Of a stretch of 64,000 nt of DNA, positions 59,570-64,000 are shown piece after piece; positions within the stretch are counted from its first letter, which is position 1; each line of letters begins with the position of its first letter. The position numbers and the translations under genes are program-made. This stretch comes from Calamus simplicifolius. Taxonomy: Eukaryota; Streptophyta; Magnoliopsida; Arecales; Arecaceae. The notes under the pieces are model-generated. The model was given only the letters and a program-made list of their open reading frames with translations. It had not been told where the DNA came from and did no database searches. Location: positions 207,789 through 271,788 of the forward strand of contig UESW01001778.1 of the NCBI GenBank assembly GCA_900491605.1, written 5' to 3'.

Positions 59570-60388
59570 ATGAGCGGGGCTCGCTCGTGGATGTATGTAA
59601 GGTTAAAAGATGGGTTGCTTAATCCAGATTTTCTGAATGGATTGGAAGAATTTATAGCATTTGCATGTAGTCAACCCGAATGGATGGATGGGCCTAGGAT
59701 CAGGTGCCCCTGCAACTTACGCAAGTGTCAGAATAAAGCCTATAGAGATGTTGAAACTGTGAAGGTGTACTTGTGTAAAAAGAGGTTTGTTCCTGGGTAC
59801 GATGTTTGGAATTGTCATGGTGAAATAGAGGAAATGTTTGCAGCTGTCACTAGACAAGAAGTGTCAAATCCTATTGATGAACCATTTGTGAATTTAAACA
59901 CATACGAAGAAATGGTGATGAATGGATCGGGTAATAAATTCAATCAGAATACATTTATGGAAGAACCAAATCCAGATGCACAACAATTTTATGATATGTT
60001 GTGTTCTGCAAATCAAGAATTGTATCCTGATTGTGAGAGTCATTCACAATTGTCTATGGCTGCTCGATTGTTGAATATTAAGGCGGAACATCGATTATCA
60101 GAAAAGGCATTCAATGCTGTAGCGGGGTTAATGAAGGAAGTTTTGCCAAATCATAATGTTGTAGCAGACAGTTTCTACTCAACGAAGAAGTTATTGCGTG
60201 GCCTTGGGCTTCCAGTTAATAAGATCGATTGTTGCTTGAACAATTGTATGATATATTGGGGTGAAGACTCAGAGCTGAGATGGTATAAGATTTGCGGGCA
60301 ATCGAGGTACAAAAACGGCAAAAAGGGAGCTAGTACAAGTAGAAGGAAAAGTGTGCCTTACAAAAGGAGATTTGAGAAGGAATGCTGA
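59570..60388 (+). CDS. CACTA transposase, N-terminal part (transposase-associated domain)
   Basis: This is an open 272-codon frame beginning MSGARSWMYVRL. Residues about 5-85 form the transposase-associated zinc domain of CACTA TNP2-like proteins (F..GLEEFIAFAC; IRCPCNLRKCQN with Cys ligands; VKVYLCKKRFVPGYDVWNCH then GE). Residues about 135-260 match the region before the catalytic domain (QQFYDMLCSANQELYPDCES; LNIKAEHRLSEKAFN; LGLPVNKIDCC; YWGED..LRWYKICGQSRYK). It ends at a TGA just after VPYKRRF, where intact proteins enter the Transposase_21 catalytic domain. That core (roughly 400 residues) is deleted. The start codon follows an AG acceptor by 23 bases. Non-functional as a transposase, but it might still produce a truncated protein. 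Confidence 0.82.
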   Translation: MSGARSWMYVRLKDGLLNPDFLNGLEEFIAFACSQPEWMDGPRIRCPCNLRKCQNKAYRDVETVKVYLCKKRFVPGYDVWNCHGEIEEMFAAVTRQEVSNPIDEPFVNLNTYEEMVMNGSGNKFNQNTFMEEPNPDAQQFYDMLCSANQELYPDCESHSQLSMAARLLNIKAEHRLSEKAFNAVAGLMKEVLPNHNVVADSFYSTKKLLRGLGLPVNKIDCCLNNCMIYWGEDSELRWYKICGQSRYKNGKKGASTSRRKSVPYKRRFEKEC

Positions 60389-61352
60389 CAGGACCTATCC
60401 TAAAGCCTATTACACTCTTGACAAAAATTTACGAGAAGTTTTATGTAACTAGATTAGAGGATTAAAATTTCCTGATGGTTATGCTTCAAATATTGGTAGG
60501 TGTGTGAACATGCATAAGGTCAAGCTGTTTGGCATGAAGAGTCATGACTGTCATGTTTTCATGCAACGGTTATTGCCCATATCTTTTCGTGAGTTGCTTC
60601 TGTAACATGTGTGGAAGGCATTAACAGAGCTCAGCTTGTTCTTTAAGGAGTTATCTGCTGCAGTCATTACTTCTGCATCCATGGAAAGGCTTGAGGAGGA
60701 AATTCCAATTATTTTATGCAAGCTGGAGCGAATATTTCCTCTAAGTTTTTTTGACTCAATAGAGCATTTACCGGTTCACTTGCCATACGAAGCACGTATA
60801 GCTAGTCCCGTGCAGTATCGCTGGATGTATCCTTTCGAGAGGTAAACACCCAAATTAGTAATACATGTTGATATTTCAAATATTATTTTATTTATGCGAG
60901 GAAGTTGGTTTATTTATATTTTCAACTTTACATATAGGTATCTTAAGAAGTTAAAAATTAATGTGCGGAATAAGGCAAGGGTTGAAGGTTCTATATGCAA
61001 TGCACACTTGGTTGAAGAAGTTTCAGCTTTTGCCTCGCATTACTTTGAGGGTCACATTCATACAAGGACCCGCAATCTTGATCGTAATGATGACATATGT
61101 ATGGACGAAGGAGAACTTATTGATGGTAGGACCCGCAATCTTGGTTGTAACGATAACATATGTATGGACGAAGGAGAACTTACTGATGGTAGAATATCAA
61201 TATTTAAAAGTATCGGCCGTTCATTTGAGAGGCAAAAGTCAAGACAATTAAGCGATGTGGAGTATAATGCAGCACATTATTATATCCTAATGAACTGTAG
61301 AGAAATCGACCCATACTTGAGTAAGTATATGTACACTTCATTAATTACTTAA
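60389..61352 (+). pseudogene. CACTA transposase C-terminal part, DUF4218
   Basis: After the internal deletion the frame resumes with KAYYTLDKNLREVLCN, LKFPDGYASNIGRCVNMHKV, KLFGMKSHDCHVFMQRLLPI and then VWKALTELSLFFKEL...LERIFPLSFFDSIEHLPVHL, RWMYPFER, which is DUF4218. A GT-AG intron at 60842-60937 joins ER to YLKKLKINVRNKARVEGSIC. In-frame stops lie near 60450 and 60605. A 63-base unit is tandemly duplicated at 61065-61190, doubling a 21-residue acidic segment (ICMDEGEL in each). The frame remains open to the stop at 61350-61352. Confidence 0.82.
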
Positions 61353-61655
61353 TTAGAACTTTTACTTTAAATTGTAAAATACCATACTATTTAATTGCTA
61401 ACAGAAGTTTTAATTATTATAATCCCTTAAGGATGTATTGTGATAGACAACAGATGGATTCCAACATCAGTCAACTTGCCATTGGGTAGAAGTTAGAAAC
61501 GAAGTTCGCTTATTGGTTTATGAATTTATGAGTACTATCACTCAATCAATTACAATAATGGCTTTTATTTTTTGAATTGATTGTGAATGGCTTATTAATT
61601 TATAGGTAAACGGTTCATGGTTCACAACCGATAATATTTTCATTAATGTCTGGCG

Positions 61656-62339
61656 CAGTGGCCATTAAAGACCGTAACTACCTATACTGGCTATTTTGTT
61701 AATGGATACAAATTTCAAATTGAACTACTGGCATCTTCAAGAGGGACGCAGAATTGGGGCGTGTGTGTTAAAGGAGAAAGTGCTGAAACAAATATGCAGG
61801 ATTATTACGAAAAGTTAGTAGAGGTGGTCGAAGTTGAATATCCCGATTGGCCTATGAAACGAACTGTATTGTTTCATTGTGATTGGTTTGATCCGACAAT
61901 TCCTATCGGTAAAAAGGTTCATAATGACTACAATCTAGTTGAAGTAAACCATCGACAAAGATTGCAGAAATATGAACCATTCATTCTTGCATCCCAAGCT
62001 CAGCAAGTGTTTTACTGTGGATATCCAAGTTTGCGCAACGACAAGCGAGATTGGTGGGTTGTTTCTAAAATCGTTCCACGTTCAACAATCATATTAAATG
62101 AGAGTTCATCAAGTCAATCAACTGAGTGCCCTGCATTTCAAGAGGATGAGATGAAAATGCATGCAATTGAGGATAACACAAGGGCTCCTGAAACATCACT
62201 TAGAGATCCAAATGGTGATGTCCAAGAAATTAAGGATGCAAATGTTCGGTTTCCTTCCGATGATAATGAAACTGAATCACAGTCCGATACGACATCGGAT
62301 GTTGAACCAACATTTCACGAAACAAATGACACTGATTAA
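61656..62339 (+). pseudogene. CACTA transposase C-terminal part, DUF4216
   Basis: It reads KTVTTYTGYFVNGYKFQIEL, then GTQNWGVCVKGE, DYYEKLVEVVEVEYPDWP, VLFHCDWFDP, YNLVEVNHRQRLQKYEPFIL, AQQVFYCGYPSLRNDKRDWW and VVSKIVPR, which is DUF4216, followed by an acidic tail ending TNDTD and TAA. This is the usual last portion of plant CACTA transposase genes. The stretch between 61353 and 61655, which should encode the linker, is disrupted by stops. From 61665 the frame is open. Confidence 0.8.
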
Positions 62340-62448
62340 ATATATAGGTTCATTCGATTACGATTTATTTTTATAAGTGTTAAATTTTTGTATGTTTATT
62401 AATTATTCGTAATTATATTGCATTGCATTAATCTTTAGTATTTACAAT

Positions 62449-62825
62449 ATGACGGACCGAGGTAGATCTACCCCTGACGGACATAGCCCTGCTACGTCAC
62501 ATCCCACTACCAGCCCTGATGCACGGACTTCCCCTCTCTAGGCATCGATGCTCATCCAGTATTTTCCTCTATCCGATCGGCATAGACCTCTGAAAGTTCT
62601 TCTTTGATCGGTCGCACCGTACTTCGATTGGATGTCGATGGGCTGTAAGTATATACTAATTGTAACTATATGTTTATATTTTAAGTTAATTACTTATTTT
62701 AATTAATTTTTTTAACAGCTTTATTGAGCAGCATACTGTATCAAGCCGGATCAGCTCTATATTTTATAGCCGTACTGATCCCAGTGGCTACGATTGGCAC
62801 TATGTATCGGCTTCCGTCTTGGAGG
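62449..62825 (+). pseudogene. Start of the second CACTA gene (accessory protein-like), truncated
   Basis: It begins MTDRGRSTPDGHSPATSHPT, a Ser/Pro/Thr-rich start, with an early stop. An intron (about 62645-62718) follows, then an exon reading SSRISSIFYSRTDPSGYDWH then YVSAS. In plant CACTA elements a second gene lies downstream of the transposase; by position this would be it. Similarity to that type stops near 62825, where the element appears truncated. Confidence 0.45.
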
Positions 62826-63257
62826 GACAAAACTTGGTTCTTTGACATCTTCACCAACCATAACAGAGCCAGGATTCTTCTCAAAATTTGGAGTTGCCAA
62901 ATTGCAGTCTGAAAAATGTAGATGTCTCAGCAAAATTGGAAGGCAGGGATGCACTTTCATGTGACTTAAAATATTCTAACAAGACAATACCTGGAAAGAA
63001 ATTCGGAATGAATAACAAACACTTGCCAAGATTGTATGCATGGTGTTAAGTTCTACATGTAGGATAGAGTCACTCAGCAAAAGATAAGGAGGCAAATGGC
63101 TAACGGATTGCTTGAAGAAATGAATGCATGATAAGGAGTATAAATCAACCCAATGCTTGATAAAAAGCATAAATCAACACTTTAAGGAGTGCCCGATCCT
63201 CCCCCCCCCCCCCAAAAAAAACCCAATCCCCCACACAACACACACACACACACACAG

Positions 63258-63289
<32 letters not shown>

Positions 63290-63414
63290 CTCTGAGGAAA
63301 GAAAAGGAACCTTGAATTACAAGAAAAAATAATTGAAATAACACTTACACTCCAAAAGTTCCATGCACGAAATCAGTTACAGCATCACACTTTTCTCTTA
63401 GCTGGACGGTTGGA
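62826..63414. other. Flank of CACTA remnant; microsatellites
   Basis: A C run lies near 63200, and (CA)n followed by (GA)n at about 63237-63288. On the minus strand 62826-62970 has protein-like pieces in two frames (SASLPSNFAETSTFFRLQFG; GSVMVGEDVKEPSFVP), which may be an exon remnant. The region may be the 3' UTR or downstream part of the gene at the right edge. Confidence 0.4.
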
Positions 63415-64000
63415 TTATAGGCTATCCAGTGACCATGTGGTCTGTGCATCCAAATGTAATAATGCAGCATCCCTCCTAGCTGAATGAACTACAAATAATG
63501 CAAATTTTATTCTCTAACACCGTTATATTGTCCAGTGTTTGTTTAATCTGTTTTATAGATAGACATACTCAATGTCAGGTAAGTTTCATTATTGCAAGAA
63601 ATGAGCTTTGAACAAGATGTATGTGCACATACTGATGACCTTTAAAGAGTCACCAATTCAGATGCATTTCAACCAAACCTTAGCTCTCAGACTATACTGA
63701 TTAAAATAAGCATTATTGTGAATATAGATTAAAATCGCTGAAACTATATCAGAATTAGGCCATCACTTTGGCTCATTCCAGAATTATCTTTCTTCATGCC
63801 ACAACATGTTGAAAAACAAAAAGAATGCATGAATCTTTAAAAAAACAAAAAACAACTCTTAGTACATCGTAAAGTCAAACTGAACTCCTAGAACCTAAGT
63901 TGAAGCCCCAAAAATTATAGTTATCATAATATATGAAATTAAAGTACTCAGTTTAAATTAAATTCTACCTTTCTTGCAAAGGTCCCTCAACCTGCTAAGG
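63415..64000 (-). CDS. 3' end of an unrecognised minus-strand gene (partial)
   Basis: An exon enters from the right edge and ends at 63969 with LSRLRDLCKK and a GT donor (phase 1). The next exon, 63415-63479, begins after 'cattcag' and, in the matching phase, reads ARRDAALLHLDAQTTWSLDS then L and TAA. The other open frame of the same exon (LGGMLHYYIWMHRPHGHWIA onward to a GTAAGT donor at 63348) is longer but does not fit the upstream phase. The family is not recognised. The positively charged then amphipathic end gives no clear function. Confidence 0.4.

Larger units (their letters stand above)
56085..62825 (+). mobile_element. Decayed CACTA (En/Spm-type) transposon
   Basis: The layout is that of a CACTA element: a subterminal repeat array (56100-57430), a GC-rich noncoding first exon with a splice donor (to 57602), a long intron, a transposase-type gene (59570-62339) and the start of a second gene (62449-62825). 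The catalytic transposase core is deleted and the protein parts carry stops, so it is non-autonomous. Neither CACTA terminal repeat is clear, and the right end seems truncated near 62825, so the outer borders are approximate. Confidence 0.7.

Overview
The window looks like nuclear DNA of a flowering plant, probably a monocot and possibly a palm. The evidence is the AT-rich intergenic DNA, small exons with GT-AG introns, and typical plant transposons (hAT, Mutator-like, CACTA, RTE and L1-type LINEs, a tRNA-derived SINE). Several plant gene families appear as fragments: CSLA mannan synthase, an S-domain receptor kinase, LEA_2, and plant mobile domain. The species is inferred and cannot be proven here. 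There are no bacterial genes, rRNA genes or CRISPR arrays.

Layout. Positions 1-12138 and 39057-51462 are two direct copies of one segment of at least 12.1 kb, nearly identical by eye. Each copy carries a 1.6 kb hAT-type transposon with a perfect 8-bp target duplication, holding a decayed LEA_2 exon plus intron. Each also carries an RTE LINE tail, a roughly 460-bp dispersed repeat (third copy at 17722-18186) and the last two exons of an unrecognised minus-strand gene. Only copy 1 keeps upstream exons of that gene (15.3 kb, perhaps to 27 kb), so copy 2 is a 5'-truncated duplicate. Positions 12-27 kb are mostly intron-like or intergenic DNA with an LTR-like fragment, a 956-base assembly gap (19866-20821), a LINE tail and a SINE.

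Positions 27-39 kb hold three things. Two of the three copies of a decayed CSLA exon 1-intron-exon 2 fragment lie here (the third is at 52 kb). A 3.7 kb Mutator-like element sits inside an S-domain receptor-kinase pseudogene; it has 9-bp imperfect target duplications and contains a truncated transposase facing a truncated plant-mobile-domain gene tail to tail. An end of a CACTA-like element, with subterminal repeats, lies at 37.7-38.9 kb.

Positions 51.5-64 kb hold the third CSLA fragment between 70-bp direct repeats, an old AT-degraded RTE reverse transcriptase, a 5'-truncated LINE with target duplication, and a decayed CACTA element (56.1-62.8 kb). The CACTA element has subterminal repeat arrays, a GC-rich leader, hairpin-forming tandem repeats in its first intron, and a transposase gene without its catalytic core. 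The last 600 bases hold the 3' end of an unrecognised minus-strand gene running off the right edge.

No multi-gene host pathway is visible. The theme is transposons capturing, interrupting and copying host gene pieces: LEA_2 in hAT, plant mobile domain in the Mutator-like element, CSLA fragments amplified, and an S-domain kinase split by insertion.
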